Shown here one piece after another: positions 1-7,294 of a stretch of DNA of 24,254 bases. Under the pieces are notes generated by a model. That model was not told where the DNA came from. It searched no databases and worked only from the letters and a program-made list of their open reading frames with translations. This stretch comes from Tissierella_B sp964485455 (GTDB lineage Bacteria > Bacillota > Clostridia > Tissierellales > Tissierellaceae). Within the stretch, counting starts at the first letter, position 1. Each line of letters opens with the position of its first letter. The stretch lies in contig CAZAJU010000025.1 of NCBI GenBank assembly GCA_964485455.1, positions 1-24,254 on the forward strand. Direction: 5' to 3'. A program made the translations under genes and the position numbers.

Positions 1-623
1 CCTCCTACTAATACTGCAATTAGTGCAAAGAACATTATTATACCCTGCATGAAGTCTGATGCACTTTCTGCTAAAAATCCTCCAATAAAGGTATATGCTA
101 TAACAAATACTGCTCCAGCAATCATCATATAAACATACTTAATTCCAAATAAGGTGTTAAAAAGTTTTCCCATTGTTACAAAACAACTTGCTGCATATAC
201 GGAGAAAAATATTAATATAAAAAGTGCTGCAATAGTCATTATTATCTTTTTCTCTTCCCTAAATCTGTTACTTAAGAAATCAGGAATCGTAATAGCATTA
301 TTTGCCACTACCGAATATGACCTTATTCTCTTGGCCACAAAGAGCCAATTTAAATATGTTCCTGCAAGAAGTCCTATAGCTGTCCAGATAGCATCACTTA
401 ACCCAAACCAGTAGGCAACTCCAGGTAATCCCATTAAAAGCCATCCACTCATATCAGATGCCTCAGCCCCCATGGCTGTTACCCAAGGCCCTAAAGACCT
501 TCCTCCTATAAGATAGTTATCACTGCTTTCACCTGCTTTTTTAGCGTACTTAAGACCGATGCTAATAACTGCAGCGATGTATATGAGCATCGCTACTAAA
601 ATTTGAACATTACTTCCTTCCAT
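1..623 (-). CDS. putP: Sodium/proline symporter PutP, N-terminal part (cut by window edge)
   Basis: Membrane carrier of the sodium:solute symporter family that imports proline with Na+. Translating the minus strand from ATG at 623 gives about 207 residues before the window ends, whereas the family is usually near 500, so TM7 onward lies outside. Seen: TM1 at about residues 7-23, then GGRSLGPWVTAMGAEASDMSGW and the following LLMGLPG, which is the TM2 Na+/proline-site motif of E. coli PutP. Further matches are a PDF-LSNRF stretch, SVYAAS and the YTFIGGFLAES block. The SD is AAAGGAGA at 631-638. It is transcribed behind a T-box leader with a proline specifier, which agrees with the proline assignment. 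The family call is firm. Proline as the substrate comes from motif similarity plus the riboswitch. Confidence 0.93.
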   Translation of the reverse strand, partial: MEGSNVQILVAMLIYIAAVISIGLKYAKKAGESSDNYLIGGRSLGPWVTAMGAEASDMSGWLLMGLPGVAYWFGLSDAIWTAIGLLAGTYLNWLFVAKRIRSYSVVANNAITIPDFLSNRFREEKKIIMTIAALFILIFFSVYAASCFVTMGKLFNTLFGIKYVYMMIAGAVFVIAYTFIGGFLAESASDFMQGIIMFFALIAVLVG

Positions 624-753
624 CCTATAATCTCCTTTCAATAATTTGCAGTCGCTCAACAAAAATTCATTTACTAACTATTGTTCGTATGAATTTGGTG
701 AGCGTTGCATTTGATCTACCTACAGCACATTGTCATTCTCTAGGTTAGGTCAT

Positions 754-790
754 AAAAAAAACCTTCAATCCCTATAAAAGGGACGAAGGT
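754..790 (-). terminator. T-box conditional terminator
   Basis: On the minus strand ACCTTC-GTCCC pairs with GGGAT-GAAGGT (arms within 761-790, loop TTTTATA), followed by a run of Ts (761-754). The 5' arm CCTTCGTCCC overlaps the usual 3' part of the T-box antiterminator, so the two folds exclude each other. The start codon of putP lies 130 nt downstream. Confidence 0.9.
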
Positions 791-1012
791 TAATCGCGGT
801 GCCACCCAATTTGATTAGAAATTTTTCTAATCCTCTTGAAGCCATTAACGCTGGCGAACGGACAGGCTTTATCACCTGCAGCTTACGAGGGTAGGTTCGA
901 AAAAACTTATCTTAGAAGACCTCTCAGTCGATGAATCTTCCTTCCTGTTAGCATATTTTTTTCTAATATTCCTCTTTAACGCTGTAAACTGATTATGCTT
1001 TTAACGTATATG
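754..1012 (-). promoter_or_regulatory. T-box riboswitch leader, proline specifier (CCU)
   Basis: Read on the minus strand. The T-box core GGGTGGCACCGCG is at 807-795. The Stem I base pairs CAGC (984-981) with GCTG (882-879), with TTA/TAA continuing inward. AGAGGA (975-970) faces the specifier loop. The specifier is CCT at 895-893 in the context GAA-CCT-A, the usual GAA-codon-purine arrangement, and reads proline. Stem III is a 9-bp hairpin at 813-832. The leader ends in a terminator competing with the antiterminator and precedes putP. Known mechanism: uncharged cognate tRNA stabilises the antiterminator, so proline starvation should raise PutP. One oddity is the base after TGG, which is C. 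This would pair with discriminator G73, whereas tRNA-Pro usually carries A73. Confidence 0.92.
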
Positions 1013-1018
1013 TTAACC

Positions 1019-1047
1019 AGTATATGTGAAATATAAAAATATGTCAA
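1019..1047 (-). promoter_or_regulatory. Promoter of the T-box/putP transcript
   Basis: Minus-strand -35 TTGACA at 1047-1042 and -10 TATACT at 1024-1019 are separated by exactly 17 bp, a near-consensus sigma-A type promoter. The expected start near 1012 leaves the complete T-box Stem I inside the transcript. Confidence 0.88.
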
Positions 1048-1103
1048 CATATTTTTAGTTTAAGTTTACTCCACTTGAAAAAGTGGTGTATATCCTCAAC
1101 TCC

Positions 1104-1226
1104 TTTAAGCATCGATGAAACTCCTTGCAGTTTCAACACAACGCTGCAACAAGGTGAGTGATTTAGGCATCAAATCACCATAACGATTTTATCGTTTTAG
1201 AAGCTGGGACATTTCAACTTATTATA
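1104..1226. repeat. Dispersed structured repeat, short copy
   Basis: This copy shares long blocks with 15059-15252: TTTAAGCATCGATGAAACT near its left end, AACAAGGTGAGTGATTTAGG (one mismatch) in the middle, and GGGACATTTCA near its right end. Hairpins visible here are GTGATTT/AAATCAC (1158-1164 with 1172-1178) and AACGAT/ATCGTT (1182-1187 with 1191-1196). Compared with the long copy it lacks an internal hairpin module and a segment before GAAGC; the second gap falls between short TAG repeats. It sits about 55 bp upstream of the putP promoter. No ORF is supported. It could be a small RNA, a MITE-like sequence or a regulatory repeat. Confidence 0.8.
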
Positions 1227-1244
1227 TTTTTTATATATGTTTTT

Positions 1245-1253
1245 TGGTATAAT
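1245..1253 (+). promoter_or_regulatory. Candidate extended -10 promoter of the esterase operon
   Basis: TGGTATAAT at 1245-1253 is a perfect extended -10 (TGn-TATAAT). No good -35 is seen in the T-rich sequence upstream. Transcription from about 1260 would give a leader of about 140 nt ahead of the gene at 1400. The leader has small inverted repeats (AGATT/AATCT near 1270; CCCTAT/ATAGGG near 1304-1356) but no riboswitch I recognise. The rest of the 376-bp gap 1024-1399 holds only the repeat and the putP promoter. Confidence 0.5.
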
Positions 1254-1399
1254 GAGGTAAAGAATTTTAGATTGCTAATCTTATTTCATAAGTGTGATTA
1301 AATCCCTATGCAATTTATTCTAGTAATTAAATAGCGCCAAAACATTTAATAGGGTACTAAAACGGGTAACATACATACAAAGCTAATCAAGGAGAATAC

Positions 1400-2314
1400 A
1401 TGAAGAGGACTAAGAGATTGTTTTTAAAGCTAGCATCTATTCCACACCTTAATTTAAGGAAACATTATAGACAATATAGAAAGGTTTTAAATGCTGTAAT
1501 GGCTCCAGTAAAACCACCTCATCATAAACTTATAGACCACAAGATAATGGTGGGAAATCGAGAAATTCCAATACGTGTATTTATCCCTGGTAAAAACCCC
1601 TTAAAAAAGGTTCTTATCTTCTTTCATGGTGGTGGATGGGTAACGGGAAATATTGATACATATTCCAATGTATGTGCAAATATGGCAGATGTGACCAGGC
1701 ATTTAGTGATATCGGTGGACTATAGATTGGCGCCTGAATACCCCTTTCCTAATGGTTTGGAGGACTGCTATCATGTTACTCGAGAGATTTTCACAAATCT
1801 GGGTTTAATCAATTGTGCTGAAGAAGACATCACCCTAATTGGTGATAGTGCTGGTGGAAATCTTGCAGCTGTAGTATCTTTAATGGCTAGAGACCTTGGA
1901 GAATTTAGTCCTAAAAAGCAAATTCTCATCTATCCTGCGACTAATTATGACCATAGTGAATCTTCATCATATAAGTCTGTTATAGAAAATGGAGAAAACT
2001 ACATTATGACCTCCAGAAGAATACAGGATTATATGAACCTTTATGTTCCTAAAATAGATGACCGTGTAAGTCCTTATGTAGCCCCTATTCTATCGGATGA
2101 TTTGAGCAATCAACCTTCTACCCTAATAATTACTGCGGAGTTTGATCCATTAAGGGATGAAGGTGAAGCTTATGGTAAAAAGCTTAAGAAAGCAGGAAAC
2201 AACGTAAGAATATATAGGATAAAAGATGCTCTCCATGGATTTTTTTCAAATCCACTTAATAACATACATAACGATTTGGCTTATGAAAAAATCAATCAAT
2301 TTCTAAATGACTAA
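1400..2314 (+). CDS. Alpha/beta hydrolase, HSL-type esterase/lipase
   Basis: Serine esterase of the hormone-sensitive-lipase group, likely hydrolysing short- to medium-chain acyl or acetyl esters in the cytoplasm; the actual substrate is unknown. Visible in the 304 residues: oxyanion-hole motif HGGGW at 76-80, nucleophile elbow GDSAGG at 148-153 with Ser150, acid Asp249 in FDPLRDEG, and His279 in DALHGFF, so the catalytic triad is complete. SRLAPEYPFP-like sequence (YRLAPEYPFP) at about 108-117 is also typical of the family. The basic N-terminus has no signal peptide. The SD AAGGAG at 1389-1394 fits the ATG. It is the first gene of a tight operon with an acyltransferase (21 bp downstream) and a DUF6320-like protein, which suggests that ester formation and cleavage act on the same class of molecule. 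Confidence 0.88.
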   Translation: MKRTKRLFLKLASIPHLNLRKHYRQYRKVLNAVMAPVKPPHHKLIDHKIMVGNREIPIRVFIPGKNPLKKVLIFFHGGGWVTGNIDTYSNVCANMADVTRHLVISVDYRLAPEYPFPNGLEDCYHVTREIFTNLGLINCAEEDITLIGDSAGGNLAAVVSLMARDLGEFSPKKQILIYPATNYDHSESSSYKSVIENGENYIMTSRRIQDYMNLYVPKIDDRVSPYVAPILSDDLSNQPSTLIITAEFDPLRDEGEAYGKKLKKAGNNVRIYRIKDALHGFFSNPLNNIHNDLAYEKINQFLND

Positions 2315-2335
2315 TCACTGAAAAGAGGAAAGTCT

Positions 2336-3598
2336 ATGAAGCAACAAAGAGTAAAATGGAAAAAACTAGATAATGCATCAAAAATATTTCCTGCTACCTG
2401 CAATAACAGAGATACTAAGGTTTTTAGGCTATCCTGCCAGCTATATGAAAACGTGGATCCTGAAGTACTGCAAGAGGCTTTAGAGCTTACTATTTTTAAT
2501 TTTCCCCTATATAGGTCTGTTTTAAGGAGAGGAGTTTTCTGGTATTACTTTGAGTCCAGCGACATCAGACCTATTGTCGAAATGGAAAACCAGCCAGTAT
2601 GCGCCACAATCTATTTTAAGGACAGATTAAATCTTCTATTTAGGGTTATTTATTATAATAATCGGCTTAGTTTAGAGGTATTTCATGCATTAACTGATGG
2701 TACTGGAGTCATATGGTTTATGGAATCCTTAATCTATTTCTACATAACTACAAAGTATAAAGATATAAATTCTGAAATACCTAAGATTAATTACAAGGCT
2801 TCCATAAGCCAGAAGATGGATGATAGCTTTGAGAAGATTTTCAACAAGGCAAAACGCTATGATAAAAGTAGTATGATTAAGTATAAAAATGCCTATATAG
2901 TCTCAGGTACAAGATTACCTGAAAATCGTATGAGTCTTATAGAAGGAAGTATGTCAGCAAAAGAGGTCTTGGACTTGGCACATAAATATAATACTACCAT
3001 GACTATATTTATATCCTCTCTTTTACTTTATTCTATATATAAAAATATGACATCCCAATCCACAAATAAGCCAGTTGTATTGTCTGTACCTATAAACCTT
3101 AGACAATATTTCGAATCCTATACTGCGAGAAACTTTTTTAGCACTATGGAAATTGGATATAATTTTAGCAAGCAAAGTCCTGAATTAATAGACATAATTG
3201 AATATATGAGCAGCTCCTTTAAAAAAGGTTTATCTATGGATGCCCTAGAGTATCATTTATACAAGTTGATGGCCTTAGAAAAGAATCCAATTGCTAGAGT
3301 AGTACCTCTGTCAATTAAGGACTATGCATTAAAAATTGCTAGTTACTATAATGACAAAGGCATAACCTCTACTATATCCAATATCGGCAGAATAAATATG
3401 CCTCCTGAGTTTCAGCCATATATTCAACAATTTTCCATATGTGTAAGCTCCAGAAGACCTCAGATTACAATGTGCTCATATGGAGATAGACTTGTAATCA
3501 GCTTTACATCTCCTTTTGAGGAGACTGACATAAGAAGAACTTTTTTTCAATTCCTATCCAATAATGGGGTTTCGGTGGAGATATCCTCCAACCACTAG
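2336..3598 (+). CDS. HxxxDG acyltransferase (condensation / alcohol acetyltransferase-like)
   Basis: Stand-alone acyl-CoA-dependent transferase of the chloramphenicol-acetyltransferase/condensation-domain fold, closest in look to the alcohol acetyltransferase (AATase, PF07247) group. The catalytic motif HALTDG is at residues 117-122 (H117, D121, G122). The N-terminus has the family's typical opening, in which an early strand is followed by a helix and FPLYRSVLRRG at about 56-66. The length of 420 residues fits one CAT-like double domain. It has no carrier-protein or adenylation domain, so it is not part of a normal NRPS. The ATG follows an AGAGGAAAG SD, 21 bp after the esterase and 13 bp before the next gene. 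I infer that it acylates an alcohol or amine on a small molecule or envelope lipid; the acceptor cannot be told from sequence. Confidence 0.78.
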   Translation: MKQQRVKWKKLDNASKIFPATCNNRDTKVFRLSCQLYENVDPEVLQEALELTIFNFPLYRSVLRRGVFWYYFESSDIRPIVEMENQPVCATIYFKDRLNLLFRVIYYNNRLSLEVFHALTDGTGVIWFMESLIYFYITTKYKDINSEIPKINYKASISQKMDDSFEKIFNKAKRYDKSSMIKYKNAYIVSGTRLPENRMSLIEGSMSAKEVLDLAHKYNTTMTIFISSLLLYSIYKNMTSQSTNKPVVLSVPINLRQYFESYTARNFFSTMEIGYNFSKQSPELIDIIEYMSSSFKKGLSMDALEYHLYKLMALEKNPIARVVPLSIKDYALKIASYYNDKGITSTISNIGRINMPPEFQPYIQQFSICVSSRRPQITMCSYGDRLVISFTSPFEETDIRRTFFQFLSNNGVSVEISSNH

Positions 3599-3611
3599 AA
3601 AGGAGTAAAAT

Positions 3612-4280
3612 ATGCAATATTGCAATCATTGTAAGGTTTATATAAAAGATAATAAGGATCAATGTGTACTTTGTGGAAATACCCTTCCAATAGAGGATAA
3701 TCAAGATGTTGAAAGAGCTACCTTTCCATATATACCACCATTTTATGAGAGTAATATAACTATGAAGATACTCACTTTTATATCCATCTCTGCTATTGTA
3801 ATAAGCTTTGCCATAAATATAATTTTTCCTGCAAGCATTAACTGGCCCCTATTGGTAGTCCTTGGGCTAGTAAGCATATGGATAGGATTGTATGTAATAA
3901 TAAAAAAAAGATACCATATTCCTAAGAAAATTATAATGCAATCAGTAATAATATCCCTTTTATCGGTTTTTTGGGACTGGAAAACAGGCTGGAGAGGATG
4001 GTCTACTACCTATGTAATACCAATTATAATCGTCTCAGCTATGGCATTGATGTATATAACGGGTAAAATTTTGAAAGTAAGCACCAGGGATTATATAACT
4101 TATTCACTTATAGATGGATTTTTCGGAATAGTTCCCCTCACTTTTATTCTCTTTGAATTGGTTAATCCTATTTATCCATCTATTATAAGTATTACTGTCA
4201 GCATCATCTCAATTGCAGCTATATTCATTTTTCAAGGAGAGGAAATAAAACAGGAACTAGATAAAAGAATGCATATTTAA
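3612..4280 (+). CDS. Zinc-ribbon polytopic membrane protein, DUF6320-like
   Basis: A 222-residue protein with an N-terminal zinc ribbon (Cys4, Cys7, Cys18, Cys21 in a CxxC-x10-CxxC pattern), then about six predicted membrane spans near 52-72, 77-97, 107-121, 131-150, 164-182 and 187-207. A conserved-looking aromatic motif WDWKTGWRGW lies at 121-130, next to the end of TM3. This layout matches what I know as the DUF6320 family, often found beside an esterase and an alcohol-acetyltransferase-like gene as here; that match is from memory. Function is unknown. The SD AGAAAGGAG lies just upstream and the gap to the acyltransferase is 13 bp, so the three are almost certainly co-expressed. It could be the membrane partner that receives or exports the acylated product. 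Confidence 0.75.
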   Translation: MQYCNHCKVYIKDNKDQCVLCGNTLPIEDNQDVERATFPYIPPFYESNITMKILTFISISAIVISFAINIIFPASINWPLLVVLGLVSIWIGLYVIIKKRYHIPKKIIMQSVIISLLSVFWDWKTGWRGWSTTYVIPIIIVSAMALMYITGKILKVSTRDYITYSLIDGFFGIVPLTFILFELVNPIYPSIISITVSIISIAAIFIFQGEEIKQELDKRMHI

Positions 4281-4331
4281 ATCTTATTTAAATGTATAAT
4301 ATTAAACTAACTAATTACTGGAGGAAAAATT

Positions 4332-5846
4332 ATGAAGGTTATAGGGGCAATAGATATTGGATCGAACTCCATGAGACTTGTACTGGCAAGAATAAATGAC
4401 AAGGGCTACTTAAAAATATTTGATGAACTAAAGGAATTTGTTAGATTAGGACAGGATATATCTGAAAATGGAGAGTTAAACCAAGACAGGGTAAATCATG
4501 CCATAGATGTACTAAAATTCTTCAAATCAATATGCGATTCAAATGGAGCTGAAGAAATATTAGCCGTGGCAACTGCTGCTGTTAGAAGTGCAACAAACTC
4601 AAAAGAGTTTATCGAGAGAGTTTATAAAGAATCCGGTATAGAAATCAGAATTATATCTGGTACTGAAGAAGCATATTATGATTATTTTAGTACAATAAAT
4701 AGTATAGATATTGCTGATTGTATGATAGTAGACATTGGTGGAAGCAGTACAGAGCTTATTCATGTTCAGGATAGAAAGTTAGTAAATAGTATAAGCATAC
4801 CAATGGGAGCCATAAGCCTATGCCAGAAATTCCAATTGGAAAACTTGGTAAACCAGGATAATGCAAAGGAATTAAATGACTTTATCTATGATAATCTCTT
4901 CAACGTTTCATGGCTAAAGGATGTAAAGGATGTGCCTCTTGTTGCCATTGGTGGAACAGCTAGAAATATCGGTAAGATAGATAAGAAATCTAAAAACTTC
5001 CCATTGGACATTGCCCACAGATATTCAATGAATTTTAATGACATAAAGGCAATCTATGATATTGTAATGGACTCCGATATTAAGAAAAGAAAACGAATTA
5101 AAGGACTATCCAAGGATAGAGCTGATATCTTCCCAGGGGCTGTGGCAGTAATTTATGATTTAATGGAATATCTAGACCTAGATGAACTTATTATCTCTGG
5201 AAGAGGTGTAAGAGAGGGGCTTCTGTATGAATACCTTCGTAAAGATGAAGCAGTTCCTGACGTTTTAGAGTATTCATTAGTCACCATGCTTACGAATCAT
5301 AATATGAGCCCAAGCCATGGAGCTGACATTTGGAGACTTTCTAAAAAGCTATTTGATGATTTAAGACCAGTTCATAATATAGAGCCTGAAGTAGATGATG
5401 TGGATGTTTATAAGGTTCTTAAAACTGCTGCATATTTACATGATGTAGGAATATCAACCAGCTATTATGACCATCATAAGCACTCCTTCTATATAGTAAT
5501 AAATACCAACTTAAACGGATTAACTCAGAAGGAATTTCTAATGGCTGCTTATACAACATCACTTCATCGCAAAGACGAGTTTCATGTAGATAAGGCACAT
5601 TATAAATCAGTACTACACGATAGTGATATCAATATAATCACAAAGCTTGGCATCTTATTAAGGATCTCAGAACAGCTAGATAGAAGAGCCAATAACAATA
5701 TAAAGGAGTTAAATTGCAAAGTTAAAGATGATTTAGCAATCATTAAAATAATAGCCGAAGAAGACCCAACTATTGAAATAAATAATGCAATGCGTTGTGC
5801 AGGAGAATTTGAAAAGCTCTACGGAAAGAAATTATTAATTGTGTAA
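4332..5846 (+). CDS. ppx: Exopolyphosphatase / guanosine pentaphosphatase (Ppx/GppA) with C-terminal HD region
   Basis: Hydrolyses terminal phosphate from inorganic polyphosphate and, in some members, converts pppGpp to ppGpp. The 504 residues show the ASKHA-fold phosphate motifs: IDIGSNSMRL from residue 7, ATAAVRSA at 80-87, GTEEAYYD at 110-117, DIGGSSTEL at 134-142 and IGGTARN at 206-212. After about 310 a helical HD-type domain follows with LHDVG at 369-373 and HHKHS at 381-385, so this is the long Ppx form. The start ATG has GGAGG ahead of it. A possible -10 TATAAT is at 4295-4300 without a clear -35, so it may be read from the upstream operon (51-bp gap) or from its own promoter. Transcription ends at the hairpin immediately after the stop. 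Confidence 0.9.
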   Translation: MKVIGAIDIGSNSMRLVLARINDKGYLKIFDELKEFVRLGQDISENGELNQDRVNHAIDVLKFFKSICDSNGAEEILAVATAAVRSATNSKEFIERVYKESGIEIRIISGTEEAYYDYFSTINSIDIADCMIVDIGGSSTELIHVQDRKLVNSISIPMGAISLCQKFQLENLVNQDNAKELNDFIYDNLFNVSWLKDVKDVPLVAIGGTARNIGKIDKKSKNFPLDIAHRYSMNFNDIKAIYDIVMDSDIKKRKRIKGLSKDRADIFPGAVAVIYDLMEYLDLDELIISGRGVREGLLYEYLRKDEAVPDVLEYSLVTMLTNHNMSPSHGADIWRLSKKLFDDLRPVHNIEPEVDDVDVYKVLKTAAYLHDVGISTSYYDHHKHSFYIVINTNLNGLTQKEFLMAAYTTSLHRKDEFHVDKAHYKSVLHDSDINIITKLGILLRISEQLDRRANNNIKELNCKVKDDLAIIKIIAEEDPTIEINNAMRCAGEFEKLYGKKLLIV

Positions 5847-5888
5847 AAATACGGTCAGTTTCTAAAGTGTTAGAAACTGACCGTATTT
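5847..5888. terminator. Bidirectional terminator between ppx and the metallopeptidase gene
   Basis: A perfect 19-bp inverted repeat (5847-5865 with 5870-5888, 4-nt loop AGTG) is flanked by A-rich sequence on the left and Ts on the right, so it can stop transcripts from both sides. It begins at the ppx stop, and its loop side includes the last codons of the minus-strand gene, whose stop is at 5862-5864. Confidence 0.9.
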
Positions 5889-6515
5889 TTTCAGGTATTC
5901 CTTTCTAGTTTTATAATCAGGTAATATACTTCCTACAAGCCTCCAAAAAGACCTATCATGATTCATGTGCTTTAGGTGACATAGTTCATGAACTACAACA
6001 TAATCTATTGCTTCCATTGGTGCCATCATAAGCCTATAGTTAAAGGCTATTTTCTTATCAGAGGTGCAGCTTCCCCATTGACTTTTGGATTCATTTATTT
6101 CTATAACTTTAGGCTTTAGTCCAAGCTGGTTCTCATAGTGCTTTATCCTTTCTGGAATCAGTTTCTTGAGACTCTGAATATAATGTTTCTTTAGCTTCTC
6201 CTTCATCTCTTCTTCTGTCAATCCATCTATATCGATTAAATCACTAAGGGCATATTCCTCACCAAGAAAGAAAAACTTCCCATTATCATCATAGGTCTTC
6301 TCACCTAAGCTAGTCCTTATGGCTTCTAACTCCATAAGCTTATCCCTTATCTTTTTTCCCAGTGGCTTCACACTATTTATAATAGTTTCATCACTGGTAT
6401 TGTTGGGCACCTTTATAGTCACAAAGCCTGTAGTATCAAGGCTAACTGTTATCCTTTTTCGTTTCCCATATTGTACTTCACATTCTATTTCAAAATCATC
6501 AAATTCTATTTTCAT
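5862..6515 (-). CDS. YgjP/SprT-like zinc metallopeptidase (DUF45, M48-type)
   Basis: Predicted cytoplasmic metalloprotease of the YgjP (DUF45) family. Zinc site HELCH and the third ligand NH, nine residues apart from start to end, are at about residues 176-186 from this ATG, preceded by the family's SQWGSC box at about 145-150 and followed by a DRSFW segment. About 217 residues is slightly under the usual length of about 230. Start choice: AAGGATG at 6521-6527 serves either ATG at 6515 (spacing 8) or an in-frame TTG at 6518 one codon upstream. I prefer the ATG. The protease substrate is unknown. It stands alone on minus, convergent with ppx, and its last codons lie in the shared terminator hairpin. 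Confidence 0.88.
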   Translation of the reverse strand: MKIEFDDFEIECEVQYGKRKRITVSLDTTGFVTIKVPNNTSDETIINSVKPLGKKIRDKLMELEAIRTSLGEKTYDDNGKFFFLGEEYALSDLIDIDGLTEEEMKEKLKKHYIQSLKKLIPERIKHYENQLGLKPKVIEINESKSQWGSCTSDKKIAFNYRLMMAPMEAIDYVVVHELCHLKHMNHDRSFWRLVGSILPDYKTRKEYLKKYGQFLTL

Positions 6516-6532
6516 CAAATCATCCTTAAAAG

Positions 6533-6561
6533 TTTACTAATTTATTACCAAAGAGTATAAT
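6533..6561 (+). promoter_or_regulatory. Promoter of the TraX-like gene
   Basis: -35 TTTACT at 6533-6538 and -10 TATAAT at 6556-6561 with a 17-bp spacer. A start near 6568 leaves a leader of about 64 nt before ATG at 6632. The same TATA region read backwards gives TATACT, but without a good -35. Confidence 0.65.
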
Positions 6562-6620
6562 TATTTAAAGAACCTACCTTGTTTCTGATCCTTAAATGAG
6601 GTTAAGGCATTACAATAGCC

Positions 6621-6626
6621 AGGAGG
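6621..6626 (+). promoter_or_regulatory. Shine-Dalgarno that decides the TraX-like start
   Basis: AGGAGG five bases before ATG 6632. The frame stays open upstream to an ATG at 6596, but that ATG has no SD and its extra 12 residues are hydrophilic and unlike the family. Confidence 0.8.
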
Positions 6627-6631
6627 CCATT

Positions 6632-7294
6632 ATGAACGGACTTGTACTTAAGATTATTGCATTGATTACCATGATCATAGATCATTATGGTGCCATATTT
6701 TACAATGGAGTAGATTCATACAGAATAATAGGAAGACTTGCATTTCCAATATACTGCTTCCTCTTAGTAGAGGGATTTATCCACACAAAAAATTTTAAAA
6801 AATATGCAGAAAGGCTATTAATCTTTGCACTGATATCAGAGCTTCCATTTGATTTGGCGTTTTATGGAGAGCTAGGATTTCAGCATCAAAACATATTCTT
6901 TACCTTATTTTTTGGTCTAGTTGCCATGTATTTTTTAGATATCTACCCCAAATATACTAAAAAAATTTTTATACTCTACATAGCATTGCTTTTAGCAACA
7001 GTTCTAGCTGTAGATTATAGCTTTATCGGTATATTATACATTATGACCTTCTATTTTACAAAGAACCTAAAGAAGAAAAGAAGATTTCTAATAGTTGGTA
7101 TCACATTATTTATTATAAATCTTATTACAGGATCATCTCTACAGCATTATGCAATTTTTGCTTTGCCTATATTATATCTTTACAATGGAAAGCCCGGATT
7201 AAAACACAAAGTAGTGCAAGTATTATTTTATGCAGCATATCCACTTCATCTTATAGTCTTTTATTTGATAAATAGTGGATTTAAATTTCTATAA
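6632..7294 (+). CDS. TraX family membrane protein
   Basis: Polytopic protein of the TraX family, whose F-plasmid namesake N-acetylates pilin. Chromosomal relatives in Firmicutes have no established substrate. In the 220 residues (from ATG 6632) I see IIDHYG at 15-20, GRLAFPIY at 34-41, EGF at 47-49 and SELPFDL near 69-75, all characteristic, then alternating hydrophobic segments to the C-terminus (about seven or eight spans). There is no conjugation or pilus gene nearby, so an envelope acyltransferase role is only an inference. It has its own promoter and a strong SD. Its 3' end overlaps the convergent SbcC-like gene by 14 bp, and there is no terminator hairpin between them. Confidence 0.85.
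   Translation: MNGLVLKIIALITMIIDHYGAIFYNGVDSYRIIGRLAFPIYCFLLVEGFIHTKNFKKYAERLLIFALISELPFDLAFYGELGFQHQNIFFTLFFGLVAMYFLDIYPKYTKKIFILYIALLLATVLAVDYSFIGILYIMTFYFTKNLKKKRRFLIVGITLFIINLITGSSLQHYAIFALPILYLYNGKPGLKHKVVQVLFYAAYPLHLIVFYLINSGFKFL

Noticed and set aside
154..414. Plus-strand ORF of 86 codons
   Set aside because: Antisense to the clear PutP coding sequence on minus; no SD and no family resemblance.
1104..1226. The repeat as an insertion-sequence remnant
   Set aside because: No transposase similarity, no clear terminal inverted repeats or target duplications; conserved internal hairpins fit a structured element better.
1260..1390. A riboswitch in the leader of the esterase operon
   Set aside because: Only short inverted repeats are seen; none matches a riboswitch core I recognise.
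3504..3704. Minus-strand ORF of 66 codons
   Set aside because: Spans the junction of two well-supported plus-strand genes and has no SD or recognisable motif.
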